The position numbers and the translations under genes are program-made. A stretch of 64,000 nt of DNA from Granulicella sp. dw_53. Its GTDB lineage: Bacteria; Acidobacteriota; Terriglobia; Terriglobales; Acidobacteriaceae. Each line of letters begins with the position of its first letter. The first letter of the stretch is position 1. Of the stretch, positions 1 to 8,134 are shown piece after piece. Where the stretch lies: assembly GCF_018449545.1 (NCBI RefSeq), contig NZ_JAAVUR010000006.1:297319-361318 (forward strand). Direction: 5' to 3'. Below the pieces are notes generated by a model. It searched no databases. It was not told where the DNA came from and saw nothing but the letters and a program-made list of their open reading frames with translations.

Positions 1-2
1 AG

Positions 3-239
3 GTGTCCTCGATGGTGGGGCATAAGGTGAAGATTCGTGTGGCGGGCAAGATGATGCTGCGGCTGATCGGTCTCTTCAAGCCCTTCGTACGGGAGATGGT
101 GGAGATGCATTACTTAGTTACGAGCCCTGTGCTGATGGACGACCACGCGCTGGTGACTCTGCTGGGCACGGTTCACAAGACTTCGTATGCGGATGGCATC
201 CGGCTGACGCTGGAGTCGTACCGTGCGGCTGCCGACTAG
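3..239 (+). CDS. C-terminal end of an NAD-dependent epimerase/dehydratase-like protein (partial)
   Basis: The reading frame enters from the left edge and ends with TAG, so only the last 78 or so residues are seen and the GTG at position 3 is probably not the true start. The tail (VEMHYLVTSPVLMDD, then LLGTVHKTSYADGIRLTLESY) resembles the C-terminal end of extended short-chain dehydrogenase/reductases that act on sugar nucleotides, where a final helix follows a 'T.Y..GI..TL' motif. The Rossmann domain and catalytic YxxxK lie outside the window, so substrate and activity cannot be judged. Two further plus-strand genes follow, with gaps of 101 bp and then an overlap, so the three may be co-transcribed. 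Confidence 0.6.
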   Translation: MSSMVGHKVKIRVAGKMMLRLIGLFKPFVREMVEMHYLVTSPVLMDDHALVTLLGTVHKTSYADGIRLTLESYRAAAD

Positions 240-340
240 AAGCGGGCGGATTCGGGCGGGTATTTGCCGGGCATTTGCGCGTGAGGCGTGCGGCCATTAA
301 CATCGAGGCTATTGGTACTGGAACTGAGAGGAACAACGGA

Positions 341-559
341 ATGGCAACGGAAGCTACGGGAACTGCACGGCGCACGGAAGATATCGCGCTCGATCTGCTA
401 AAGTTTGTTGCGGCACAGGCGAACGTCGGAAGCAAGGCCTCGGGAGCCACGACAGGCTTCGGTCTGCCTACGGCGCCGAAGTCTGACGACCAGGTAACGC
501 ATCTGCTGGAGCTGTATGCGAAGTGCAGACAGGCGGTTGAGGCTCCGCTGGCGAAGTAG
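341..559 (+). CDS. small hypothetical protein (72 aa)
   Basis: I do not recognise the family. The frame is open from 275, but the ATG at 341 is preceded by GAGAGGAAC at a fitting distance and gives a 72-residue product beginning MATEATGTARR. It has a predicted amphipathic helix (EDIALDLLKFVAAQAN), a Gly/Ser/Thr-rich middle, and a second helix (DDQVTHLLELYAKCRQAV). There is no signal peptide or membrane segment. Its stop codon shares one base with the GTG start of the following Gfo/Idh/MocA gene, which implies translational coupling and argues that it is a real gene. Function unknown. Confidence 0.6.
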   Translation: MATEATGTARRTEDIALDLLKFVAAQANVGSKASGATTGFGLPTAPKSDDQVTHLLELYAKCRQAVEAPLAK

Positions 560-1617
560 TGCTCGGAGAGAACGATTTGCACGAGACAGGCCGGGCTGCG
601 TTGCGGGTGGGTGTGATCGGGGCGGGAGCCTTTGGGAAGAACCATCTGCGGGTGTATCGCGAGCTGCAGACGGCGGGGCAGCCCGTCGAACTAGTGGCGG
701 TAGTGGACGCCAACGTCCAGGTGGCGGCGGAGGCCGGGGCCGCGTTTGGAGTTCCCTGGTTTAAGAGCATCGAGGAGTGTCTGGCGGCTACGACGCTGGA
801 TGCTGCTTCGGTCTGTGTTCCAACGGTGCATCATGCGGATGCCGCGGAGCTGTTGCTGGCGGCGGGAGCGGATGTGCTGGTGGAGAAGCCACTGGCGGGA
901 AGTCTGGCGGATGCGGACCGCATCGTGGAGGCGGCTCGCAGGTATGGCCGGATCGTGCAGGTGGGCCATCTGGAGCGGTTCAATCCGGCTGTGACGACGG
1001 CGCGTCAATATCTCCATCGTCCGATGTTCTTTGAGTCGCACAGGCTGAGTGTGTTTACGCCGCGTTCGCTGGATGTGGATGTGGTGCTGGATCTGATGAT
1101 CCACGATCTGGATATCGTGCTGAGCCTGGTGAAGTCGCCGGTGCGCGAGGTGCGGGCGGTGGGGTTGCCGGTGCTCTCGAAGAAGGTGGATATCGCGAAT
1201 GTGCGGCTGGAGTTCGAGAACGGGTGTATTGCGAACTTCACGGCGAGCAGGGTCAGTACGGAGCGGGTACGGAAGCTGCGGTTCTTTCAGCCTCATCAGT
1301 ACCTGTCGCTGGACTTCGCGCGACAGGATCTCCTAATGATCGATGTGACGGGGGCGGCGGGGATGGATATAGCGCAACTGGCCGCGATGTCGCAGATGGC
1401 TGTGGCAAGCGGAGGGCATCCTTCGGCGGGGTTGTCGTTGAAGAAGGCGCCGGTGGAGCCTGGGGAGCCGCTGCGGCTGGAGATCGAGGCTTTTCTGACG
1501 GCGGTGCGGGAGCGGTCGGTGCCGTTGGTCTCGGGTGAGGATGGGCGGGCTGCGCTGGCCCTGGCGCTGGAGATTCACGAGGCGATGGCAGCGCATGCGC
1601 TGCGGACCGGGCTGTAA
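559..1617 (+). CDS. Gfo/Idh/MocA family NAD(P)-dependent oxidoreductase
   Basis: The 352-residue protein has the N-terminal Rossmann motif VGVIGAGAFGKNH (about residues 17-29), the family EKP motif (VEKPLAG, about 110), GHLERFNPAV, and DLMIHDLDIVL carrying the HD pair expected in the active site. The GHLERFNP and DLMIHD pattern is typical of the subgroup that includes UDP-N-acetylglucosamine 3-dehydrogenases (GnnA-like) found beside lipid A genes. That specific role is an inference, because no lpx gene or GnnB-type aminotransferase is visible here. The GTG start overlaps the preceding stop by one base. It converges with the lipoprotein gene 27 bp downstream. Confidence 0.85.
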   Translation: MLGENDLHETGRAALRVGVIGAGAFGKNHLRVYRELQTAGQPVELVAVVDANVQVAAEAGAAFGVPWFKSIEECLAATTLDAASVCVPTVHHADAAELLLAAGADVLVEKPLAGSLADADRIVEAARRYGRIVQVGHLERFNPAVTTARQYLHRPMFFESHRLSVFTPRSLDVDVVLDLMIHDLDIVLSLVKSPVREVRAVGLPVLSKKVDIANVRLEFENGCIANFTASRVSTERVRKLRFFQPHQYLSLDFARQDLLMIDVTGAAGMDIAQLAAMSQMAVASGGHPSAGLSLKKAPVEPGEPLRLEIEAFLTAVRERSVPLVSGEDGRAALALALEIHEAMAAHALRTGL

Positions 1618-1644
1618 GGCACTGCGATTCTGCGTGGAGCAGAG

Positions 1645-2535
1645 CTAATTCATGGTTTGGACGGGGATGTTGTCGGGGATCTTCAGCTCGAACTGATCGT
1701 CTTCCAGCTTTTGGTTGAGCACCAGTTTGGTGATGATCACGCTGAGGCTTAGCTCGTCGAGCGGACGGCGGATGATGATGTGGCTGGGGAAGTCGATGTC
1801 GCCGAACTTCTGGTAGTCGCTGTAGAAGGCCCGGGTGACGATCTGGCCCTGCTCGTTATAGAGATCCTGCTGGTAGGGCAGCAGGTTGGCGCGGCTGATG
1901 TGGATGACGCGCAGGATGCGGGTGACCTGATTCTGAGGCTGGCTCAGGATCTCGAGGTCGTAGTCCGGCTCTTCGATGAGGTCTTTCTTTTTCTTTGGGT
2001 TCTCGATGACGCGCAGGTCGGAGCTGAGCGACATCAGTTCCGTGGGCTGGACGCCGCGGACCATAAGGGAGTCAAAGAAGACGGCGGGGCGAATGTTCTC
2101 GAGTCCGTTCTTCGAAGGAGTGGTGACGCTGTTGGAGCCGACGATGGCCTTGTTCCGAGGCGGAATGATGAGTTTGAAGGTCTTGCCGTCGGTGACCATG
2201 TCGAGCGCTTTGGAGCCGAGGACCGGAAGTTTGAGGAGAACCCGCATGTCGGCGGGTTTGCGCATGAAGATATAGCCGCTGAACGAGGGAGAGTCGGTGG
2301 CTTTGCCCTGATGGCTGCCACCGGTGGTGGCCTCAATCTCGACCGTGGCGGTCATGGTCTGGATGGCGTTGTAGCGAGATTCGACCTGCTGGACGAGCTG
2401 GCCCAGCGTGGCGTCGAGGACGACTTCGGCGGGGCGTGTCTTGGGGACGCTATAGGTGTGGGTGAGGCAGCCAGTCAGGGCCGGAGCCAGGCTGAAGCAC
2501 ATCACCGCGAACGCTTTTCTAATCCTCATCGGCAC
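1645..2535 (-). CDS. outer-membrane-type lipoprotein, DUF4292/LolB-like
   Basis: The 296-residue protein begins with a lipoprotein signal peptide: basic MRIRK, a hydrophobic stretch and a lipobox ending LTGC (Cys about residue 23). The rest alternates beta-strand-like segments such as ATVEIEATTG, GYIFMRKPADMRVLLKLPVLG and DMVTDGKTFKLIIPP, as in the DUF4292/LolB/LolA-like half-barrel proteins. These bind lipids or lipoproteins in the cell envelope. The mature protein is therefore probably anchored to the outer membrane facing the periplasm. It is followed on the same strand, about 180 bp upstream, by the mltG gene, another envelope protein. The exact substrate cannot be read from the sequence. 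Confidence 0.75.
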   Translation of the reverse strand: MPMRIRKAFAVMCFSLAPALTGCLTHTYSVPKTRPAEVVLDATLGQLVQQVESRYNAIQTMTATVEIEATTGGSHQGKATDSPSFSGYIFMRKPADMRVLLKLPVLGSKALDMVTDGKTFKLIIPPRNKAIVGSNSVTTPSKNGLENIRPAVFFDSLMVRGVQPTELMSLSSDLRVIENPKKKKDLIEEPDYDLEILSQPQNQVTRILRVIHISRANLLPYQQDLYNEQGQIVTRAFYSDYQKFGDIDFPSHIIIRRPLDELSLSVIITKLVLNQKLEDDQFELKIPDNIPVQTMN

Positions 2536-2715
2536 AAACTTTGAGTATATCTTTCCGTGGAGGCTCTCCCGGAGGGATGCTCGTTGAATCCTATGTTTTC
2601 GTCCTGTGTGGCTATGACTTATAGGATGTTACTCGACGGGCTTACGCTTCTTCGAGTTGGCAGGAAATCCGGACCATCAAGGTACATTTACGCGAGCGGC
2701 GGCGATTTGTTCGAT

Positions 2716-3753
2716 TTAGCGGCCTGCCTTCGGGGTTGGGTGGGGGAATTTCAGGGAGTTCCGGTAGGTCTGGACCTGGGCGGCGTGCTCCTTGAGGCCG
2801 GCGGAGAAGCGGCTATGGCCTGCGGCGTCGGCGACGAAGTAGAGGTAATCGGTCTGGGCGGGGTGGATGGCGGCTCGGAGCGCAGCCATGCCGGGGTTGC
2901 AGATGGGGCCGGGCGGCAGGCCTGGGTGGCGGTATGTGTTGTAGGTAGAGGGGTTCTGTAGATCGGAGGCGTAGATCGTACCCCTCCAGCGGCCTTCCAG
3001 CAGTGCGGCGTAGATGACGGTGGGGTCGGTAGCCAGAGGCATTCCCTGGGCCAGGCGGTTGGTGAAGACACCCGCGACGAGGGGGCGTTCTGAGTCCTGG
3101 GAGACCTCTTTTTCGACGAGGGAGGCCATGAGTACCGTTCGGGGGATGTCCGTCGGGGTGTCGCCGGTGGCCTGGAGCTGGGTGAGGGCTTGTCCGAAGC
3201 GGTGGACCATTGCGGTGAGCATCTGGGTGGGCGTGGTGTGGCGCGAGAAGTGGTAAGTGTCGGGGAAGAGATAGCCCTCTAACGACGCGGGCGGGGCGGA
3301 GCCCTCCGGACGATAGGCGGCGATGAGCTCGACGTGCTGGCGGGCCGCCGCGAGGAAGTTGGCGCCGGACCCAAGCCCTGCTGCTTCAATGGCTTGGGCG
3401 ATATCGAAGATATTGAAGCCCTCGGGGATGGTTAAGGTGCGGGTGTAGACGTCTCCACGGAGGAGGCGGGCATAGATGTCTTTGACAGAGGCGGGGTGAT
3501 CGAAGCGATACTCGCCCGCTTTGAGGGTTCCGGAGTGGCCGGAGATGCCCTGATAGGCCCGCAGAAGGTCGAAGGCGTAGCGGGTGCGGATGATGCCGGA
3601 GGCTTCGAGCTGGGTCGCGATGGCTTCGGTGCTGGTGCCGGGGGCGATGTCGACGAAGGTCTCTGTCGATGGACCGGAGGGGAGGAAGACCAGGGCAGCG
3701 GCGCAGGCGACGAAGAGTAGAACAAGCAGAAGCAGGGTGGCGATGAACTTCAA
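2716..3753 (-). CDS. mltG: endolytic murein transglycosylase MltG (YceG-like)
   Basis: The 345-residue protein has one N-terminal membrane segment (residues 4-24), a LysM-like region (EGFNIFDIAQAIEAAG, about 111-126) and the YceG catalytic domain with EGYLFPDTY (159-167) and ASLVEKEV (210-217). By comparison with E. coli MltG, Glu214 in the VEKE motif is the catalytic acid. The C-terminal YNTYRHPGLPPGPICNPG motif and YLYFV are also present. MltG cleaves nascent peptidoglycan glycan strands at the periplasmic face of the inner membrane and sets their length. It is divergent from the broken ruvX gene, a known neighbour of mltG in several phyla. Length and motifs are complete, so this copy looks functional. 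Confidence 0.93.
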   Translation of the reverse strand: MKFIATLLLLVLLFVACAAALVFLPSGPSTETFVDIAPGTSTEAIATQLEASGIIRTRYAFDLLRAYQGISGHSGTLKAGEYRFDHPASVKDIYARLLRGDVYTRTLTIPEGFNIFDIAQAIEAAGLGSGANFLAAARQHVELIAAYRPEGSAPPASLEGYLFPDTYHFSRHTTPTQMLTAMVHRFGQALTQLQATGDTPTDIPRTVLMASLVEKEVSQDSERPLVAGVFTNRLAQGMPLATDPTVIYAALLEGRWRGTIYASDLQNPSTYNTYRHPGLPPGPICNPGMAALRAAIHPAQTDYLYFVADAAGHSRFSAGLKEHAAQVQTYRNSLKFPHPTPKAGR

Positions 3754-3846
3754 GCTGAGACTCCTTCTTCTGACGGCCTCTTCTGGGAAGGCCTGTGTTC
3801 ATTTTACGGGTGATACGTTTGCTTCTCACCGCCGTGTACTCAGAGT

Positions 3847-4177
3847 ATGGATTCAGTTGGGCTGGTGCCGCGGGTGGTGGGGTTCGATGTGGGAGGCCGG
3901 CGGATCGGGCTGGCTATCTCCGAACCTTCGGGCTTACGGCGCAACCGTTCGCAGAGGAGCTGCGGACTGCGTTTGGCATTACGGTTCATTTATGGGATGA
4001 ACGGCTAACGACGACAGAGCAAACCAATATCTGGACGATGCAGGTCATGGCTTCAGTCCTGGACCTGGCGGGCGGAAGGGAATTATTGATCAGGTGGCGG
4101 CGGTGTTGATTTTGCAAGCATTTTTACAGGCCCGCGCAAACCGGATGGAGCGGGAGCCGGACGGACGGGACGAATAG
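3847..4177 (+). pseudogene. ruvX: disrupted ruvX/yqgF (putative Holliday junction resolvase)
   Basis: Three pieces of one RuvX protein lie in three successive frames. From ATG 3847 comes VVGFDVGGRRIGLAISEPSG, the N-terminal RNase H-like strand with the catalytic Asp. From about 3927, in another frame, comes GLTAQP joined directly to FAEELRTAFG, then ITVHLWDERLTTTE with the DERLT motif. From 4019, in the third frame, comes ANQYLDDAGHG, then GRKGIIDQVAAVLILQAFLQ, ending at TAG 4175-4177. Intact homologues have roughly 35-45 more residues between the LTAQ and FAEEL segments, so there is an internal deletion that shifts the frame, plus a one-base shift at about 4018. No full-length product can be made. 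A large deletion is hard to explain as a sequencing error. Confidence 0.85.
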
Positions 4178-4212
4178 GGACAGGCGGGCTGGGGTTAGCA
4201 GAGTCCGCATCG

Positions 4213-4218
4213 TATAAT
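4213..4218 (+). promoter_or_regulatory. candidate -10 box upstream of greA
   Basis: A perfect TATAAT lies 72 bp before the greA start, in the gap after the ruvX remnant. No convincing -35 hexamer is visible at 16-18 bp upstream (the region reads GGGCTGGGGTTAG), so the assignment rests on the -10 sequence and position only. Confidence 0.4.
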
Positions 4219-4289
4219 CGAGGTTTGAAAGCAACGGCGAAGCCGCAGCAAGTTATTTACGGGTACGCCAGTATTATCCGGAAGGCCCC

Positions 4290-4823
4290 ATGCCAGAACA
4301 AGTGATGAAACGACTCGCCGAAGAAATCAAGCTGCTCGAATATGAGCTGACGACTGAGCTTCCGGCCGAGATCAAGAAGGCGGTCGCGCTAGGCGACCTG
4401 AGCGAGAACGCCGAGTACCACATGGCGAAGCAGCGCCAGGTCTTCGTAAATGCGCGCCTGGGTCAGTTGAAGAAGCGGATGGGTGAACTCGCGATGGTCA
4501 ACCTGACCAACATTCCCCATGACAAGGTTGGCTTCGGCGCGACGGTGACGGTATTCGACTCGAGCAAGAACGAAGAGATTCAGTACCAGCTGGTGACGAG
4601 CGAAGAGTCGGATGTATCGAAGGGCTTGATCTCCACCACCTCGCCCATTGGTCGCGCGTTGCTGGGCAAGAAGATCGGTGAGACCGCTCAAGTCGTGACG
4701 CCAAATGGGAAACGCGAGTTGGAGATCTTGAAGTTAAGCACCATTCACGATGCTGCCGATGCGGCGCTCGAACTAGCTGCAGAGACGAAGGCAGCAGCGG
4801 ACTCCAAGTCGGCTGCGGAGTAG
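4290..4823 (+). CDS. greA: transcription elongation factor GreA
   Basis: The 177-residue protein has an N-terminal coiled coil ending in the conserved tip GDLSENAEYHMAK (residues 35-47), with Asp36 and Glu39 matching the two acidic residues that coordinate Mg2+ in the RNA polymerase secondary channel. It also has the C-terminal FKBP-like domain, with VGFGATVTVFDS and TSPIGRALLGKKIGE. GreA rescues backtracked polymerase by stimulating transcript cleavage. The protein carries an extra Ala/Lys/Asp-rich tail of about 20 residues (ELAAETKAAADSKSAAE) beyond the usual end near residue 158. It is followed after 15 bp by the phosphatidyltransferase gene and is probably co-transcribed with it. Confidence 0.95.
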   Translation: MPEQVMKRLAEEIKLLEYELTTELPAEIKKAVALGDLSENAEYHMAKQRQVFVNARLGQLKKRMGELAMVNLTNIPHDKVGFGATVTVFDSSKNEEIQYQLVTSEESDVSKGLISTTSPIGRALLGKKIGETAQVVTPNGKRELEILKLSTIHDAADAALELAAETKAAADSKSAAE

Positions 4824-4838
4824 GTTCTAGAAGACCTC

Positions 4839-5474
4839 ATGACCTGGACAAGCGCATTCGGAAGAGGCAGCGGCTGGCTGCTGCAGAAGATCGTTAACGG
4901 ACTCGCTTTGTCGCGGATCTCGCCGAATACGCTGACGTTCATTGGGCTGCTGATCAACGTGGTGGCAGCGTTCTTCTTTGGGTTTGCACGGGCTCCGCAT
5001 GCGGACCGGATGTTTCTTTACGCCGGGTTGATCATCATCGGAGCCGGTGTCTTCGACATGGTCGACGGACGCGTGGCACGGCAGACGAATCAGGTCTCGG
5101 TCTTCGGCGCGTTCTTCGACTCGGTGATGGACCGGTACTCCGATGTTGCGATCTTCTTCGGCCTGCTGGTGTACTACGCTCGCGGCAACCGTCTGTTCTA
5201 CGTTGGGCTGGTAGCGTTCGTGATGACGGCCTCGCTGATGGTGAGCTATACGCGAGCCAGGGCAGAGGCGCTGATCGGGACCTGCAAGGTAGGCTTTATG
5301 GAGCGCCCGGAGCGCATCGTGTGCGTGATCCTGGGGGCGCTGTTCAATCGTTGGGGGATGATGGCTCCAGCGCTGTGGGTGCTGGCTTTCTTCTCGACCA
5401 TCACGGTGATCCACCGCATTCGCTATACATATGTGGAGACGGAGCGCCAGAAGACGCTCGCAGCAGCTCAGTAA
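4839..5474 (+). CDS. CDP-alcohol phosphatidyltransferase family membrane protein
   Basis: The 211-residue protein has several membrane segments and the complete CDP-alcohol signature D-x2-D-G-x2-A-R-x8-G-x3-D-x3-D: Asp73, Asp76, Gly77, Ala80, Arg81, Gly90, Asp94 and Asp98. These Asp residues bind the metal ions and CDP-diacylglycerol. The later segments VSYTRARAEALIG and ERPERIV resemble phosphatidylinositol/archaetidylinositol-phosphate synthase-like members more than PgsA, so an inositol-phosphate or similar alcohol acceptor is possible. The acceptor remains inferred. The gene follows greA by 15 bp and is followed by a stem-loop that probably ends the transcript. Confidence 0.85.
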   Translation: MTWTSAFGRGSGWLLQKIVNGLALSRISPNTLTFIGLLINVVAAFFFGFARAPHADRMFLYAGLIIIGAGVFDMVDGRVARQTNQVSVFGAFFDSVMDRYSDVAIFFGLLVYYARGNRLFYVGLVAFVMTASLMVSYTRARAEALIGTCKVGFMERPERIVCVILGALFNRWGMMAPALWVLAFFSTITVIHRIRYTYVETERQKTLAAAQ

Positions 5475-5503
5475 TATCCCTTGGTTTTGTTCTTCAAGAG
5501 TGC

Positions 5504-5529
5504 GGCTGCGGGAGGATGCTCCCGCAGCC
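5504..5529. terminator. stem-loop between convergent genes
   Basis: GGCTGCGGGAG, loop GATG, CTCCCGCAGCC: a perfect 11-bp GC-rich stem in the gap between the converging phosphatidyltransferase and aldo/keto reductase genes. There is no T run next to the stem on either side, so it is a probable but not classical bidirectional terminator. Confidence 0.55.
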
Positions 5530-5568
5530 AGCGCCAATCCAGTTATAACTTCCTAACTCTTTTTCGAC

Positions 5569-6453
5569 TTAGCCGCGGTGACTTACGGGGGCGTGACTTA
5601 TCGCGGCGAGCTCGTCGTATGCCGCCTGGGGCAGTTGAATCTTCAGAGCGGCGACGTTTTCTTCGAGGTGGGGAATCGACGAGGTTCCCGGGATGGGCAA
5701 GATCACCTTTGACCGCTTGATCAACCAGGCCAACGAGACCTGCAACGGAGTTGCTCCGAGCTCTTTGGCGACCTTCGCGATCGCATCGTGGGCGTTCCCA
5801 TGGGCGACGGGAGCCCAGGGCATGAAGGCGATGTCCTTCTTTTCGCAAAAGTCGACGATGTAATCGGACTCGCGGTCGGCGAAGTTATAGCGGTTCTGTA
5901 CCGAGACGATGGGAACGATTTTGAGGGCGCGCTCGATATGCTCGAGCGTGACGTTAGAGAGCCCGACGTGGCGGATCTTGCCCTGCTCGCGCAGCCTGGC
6001 GAGCGCTCCTACAGAGCCCTCGAAGGAGCTTTCGTTGTCAGGGATGTGGAACTGATAGAGATCGATGCGCTCCAGGCGAAGTCGTTTGAGGCTTCCTTCC
6101 ACCGCTTCCGTGAGGTGTTTGGGGCTGCCATTCAAGGTCCATATGCCGGGCCCGGGGCGCTCGAAGCCAGCCTTGGTCGCGATCACGAGACCGGCGGGAT
6201 AGGGATGCAGGGCTTCGGCGATTAACTCTTCTGAGGTGCCGGGGCCATAGGAGTCGGCTGTGTCAATGAGGTTGATTCCAAGCTCGGTAACGCGCCGCAA
6301 GGTTGCGAGGGCGGAGGCTTTGTCTGGAGGAAGTCCCCAGTCGCCCTTTCCAAGGATCTTCAGGGCGCCGTAGCCGATGCGATTGACGGTGAGATCTCCG
6401 CCGATAGTGAAAGTGCCCGCTGCTGCAGCGGGAAGAGTAAGTGTTTTGCTCAT
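5569..6453 (-). CDS. aldo/keto reductase
   Basis: The 294-residue TIM-barrel oxidoreductase carries the full catalytic tetrad Asp64 and Tyr69 (LIDTADSYGPG), Lys94 (IATKAG) and His136 (LYQFHIPD). It has the C-terminal cofactor-binding segment KVILPIPGTSSIPHLEEN, which contacts NADPH. Such enzymes reduce aldehydes or ketones in the cytosol. The physiological substrate is not readable. It is the last gene of a minus-strand series after the P450 gene, but the 307-bp gap suggests its own promoter. Confidence 0.9.
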   Translation of the reverse strand: MSKTLTLPAAAAGTFTIGGDLTVNRIGYGALKILGKGDWGLPPDKASALATLRRVTELGINLIDTADSYGPGTSEELIAEALHPYPAGLVIATKAGFERPGPGIWTLNGSPKHLTEAVEGSLKRLRLERIDLYQFHIPDNESSFEGSVGALARLREQGKIRHVGLSNVTLEHIERALKIVPIVSVQNRYNFADRESDYIVDFCEKKDIAFMPWAPVAHGNAHDAIAKVAKELGATPLQVSLAWLIKRSKVILPIPGTSSIPHLEENVAALKIQLPQAAYDELAAISHAPVSHRG

Positions 6454-6760
6454 GGACGAATTGCTCCGGATGGAAGAGATGGACCAGCGTATTTCGCGAC
6501 AGGCGAAGCTTTGTGTTTCTTCTTCACCCGTAGCTCAGATGAGCCTGTTCGAGGCTGCGATTCAGGGTCCAAGCTCCTGACGGGATGTTGCATTTCATTG
6601 GATGAAGTACCGCGAGCGCAGGCGAGGATGTGGCCCAACAGCGATGGTGGGATAAAGCAGCGCGGCGGAGGGAACTTTTAGCTTGTAGTCAGAGACGAGC
6701 AAAGCTAAACGATGCGACAGCACATCTGACATTCGCCGCTAGAGGGAGCTGCCTCGAACC
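6454..6760. other. intergenic region upstream of the aldo/keto reductase
   Basis: This 307-bp gap lies between two minus-strand genes. A 62-codon minus-strand frame (6450-6638) overlaps the reductase start and has no recognisable features. I see no RNA gene, hairpin or repeat here; it presumably holds the reductase promoter. Confidence 0.4.
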
Positions 6761-8011
6761 TTAATCTCGAACCTTGACCGGAAGGGACTTGAGAGAACGC
6801 AGATAGTAGACCGGCTGGTACTCGAAGTGATCGGTTGCAAGTTCTATCTGAGGCATGCGTTGCAGAAGCTGAGACAGTGCTGCCTCGGTCTGCATCCGGG
6901 CCATGGCGGCACCCAGGCAGGTGTGCATCCCATATCCAAAAGAGAGTGAGGTTACATTCTTCCTGGTGACGTCGAGTACATCGGGATCTGCAAACTTCTC
7001 GGGATCGCGATTGGCCGCGCCCAGGCCCAGCCGAACCTCATCGCCTCTTCGAATGATGTGGCCTTGCACTTCAATATCCTCGGTGGCAACTCGTTGCAGC
7101 CATACGACGGGGCTTACGAACCGCAACAGCTCCTCTATCGCGCTCGGGATCAACTCGGGCGCATTCAGCAGATGGTTCCATTGCCGTCTGTCCGTCAGCA
7201 TGTATCGCAGGGACCCACTGATCAGATTCGCCGTCGTACCGTCCCCGGCAGCTAAGAGGAAGATGCAAAGAGAAGAGATCTCGAGGTCTGGCATTTCACT
7301 GTCGGTGCTTACAAGGACAGAGATCAGGTCCTCCTCTGGCTCACGACGCCTCTTCTCGAATAACGCCAGCAGAACGGCCTCGGTTCGTACCGCTTGTTCC
7401 GTAATCCGCTCCAGCAGCGGAACATCGTTGTTGTAGATAGCGACGACGAGCTTCGCACTCAGGTTTGAAGTATCACGAATCAGTTCCCGATGTTCCTCGG
7501 GTACACCGAGAAGATCGAAGATTGCCTGAGAAGGTAATGGGTAGGCAAAGTCTTCGACGAAGTCGCATGTGGCACTGCTCTCTAACTTGTCCAGTTGCCG
7601 GGAGACACGTTTCTCCAGAGTCTTCTTGAAGGCGCCTGTGACGAGAGCCATAAAAGCTTTTACGACCGATTGTCGTTGTATCGTATGTGCGGGGGCGTCC
7701 AACCGCTGAACATTGTTCATGAGAATCCGCCAGGCGGTCTCAAAGGACCCGTGGACACTGGCGGGCAGCTTCTCGGCGCGGCGCGCCATTTGGGAGCCGT
7801 TGTTCGAAGAGAAGCGTTGCGAGTCCCGGAGAGCGGTTCTTACGTCTTCGTATCGCGATATCGACCAGAAGGAGAGCGGCTTCTCATGCCAATGCACCGG
7901 CTTCTCTTCCCGCAGCCGGGTGAATAGTCCGAAGGGTTCTTGTATGTTCGCCGGCGCGAATATGTTGTATCGCGCTGCATCGCTCAATTCGACGGTATCT
8001 ATAGTCGCCAT
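6761..8011 (-). CDS. cytochrome P450
   Basis: The 416-residue soluble bacterial-type P450 has the heme-binding loop SFGYGMHTCLG with the thiolate Cys at about residue 365, the K-helix ExxR motif in EELLR, and the I-helix LLAAGDGTTANLIS, where the oxygen-activating acid/Thr pair reads GDGTT rather than the common AGxDTT. A redox partner (ferredoxin or ferredoxin reductase) is not encoded nearby. The histidine kinase gene lies 123 bp upstream on the same strand, so the two may be co-transcribed. The substrate cannot be predicted. No biosynthetic genes adjoin it apart from the downstream aldo/keto reductase. Confidence 0.92.
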   Translation of the reverse strand: MATIDTVELSDAARYNIFAPANIQEPFGLFTRLREEKPVHWHEKPLSFWSISRYEDVRTALRDSQRFSSNNGSQMARRAEKLPASVHGSFETAWRILMNNVQRLDAPAHTIQRQSVVKAFMALVTGAFKKTLEKRVSRQLDKLESSATCDFVEDFAYPLPSQAIFDLLGVPEEHRELIRDTSNLSAKLVVAIYNNDVPLLERITEQAVRTEAVLLALFEKRRREPEEDLISVLVSTDSEMPDLEISSLCIFLLAAGDGTTANLISGSLRYMLTDRRQWNHLLNAPELIPSAIEELLRFVSPVVWLQRVATEDIEVQGHIIRRGDEVRLGLGAANRDPEKFADPDVLDVTRKNVTSLSFGYGMHTCLGAAMARMQTEAALSQLLQRMPQIELATDHFEYQPVYYLRSLKSLPVKVRD

Positions 8012-8134
8012 TCTCGTTGTCTCCGGGGCACGATGAACTGGCGTAGAGCGGATACAGCCACTATCTTTTTACGCGGTTCTCTGAAAGAACACCCAAGAGG
8101 GCAAACTTATTCCGAACGATATGGTGTCGATGGT

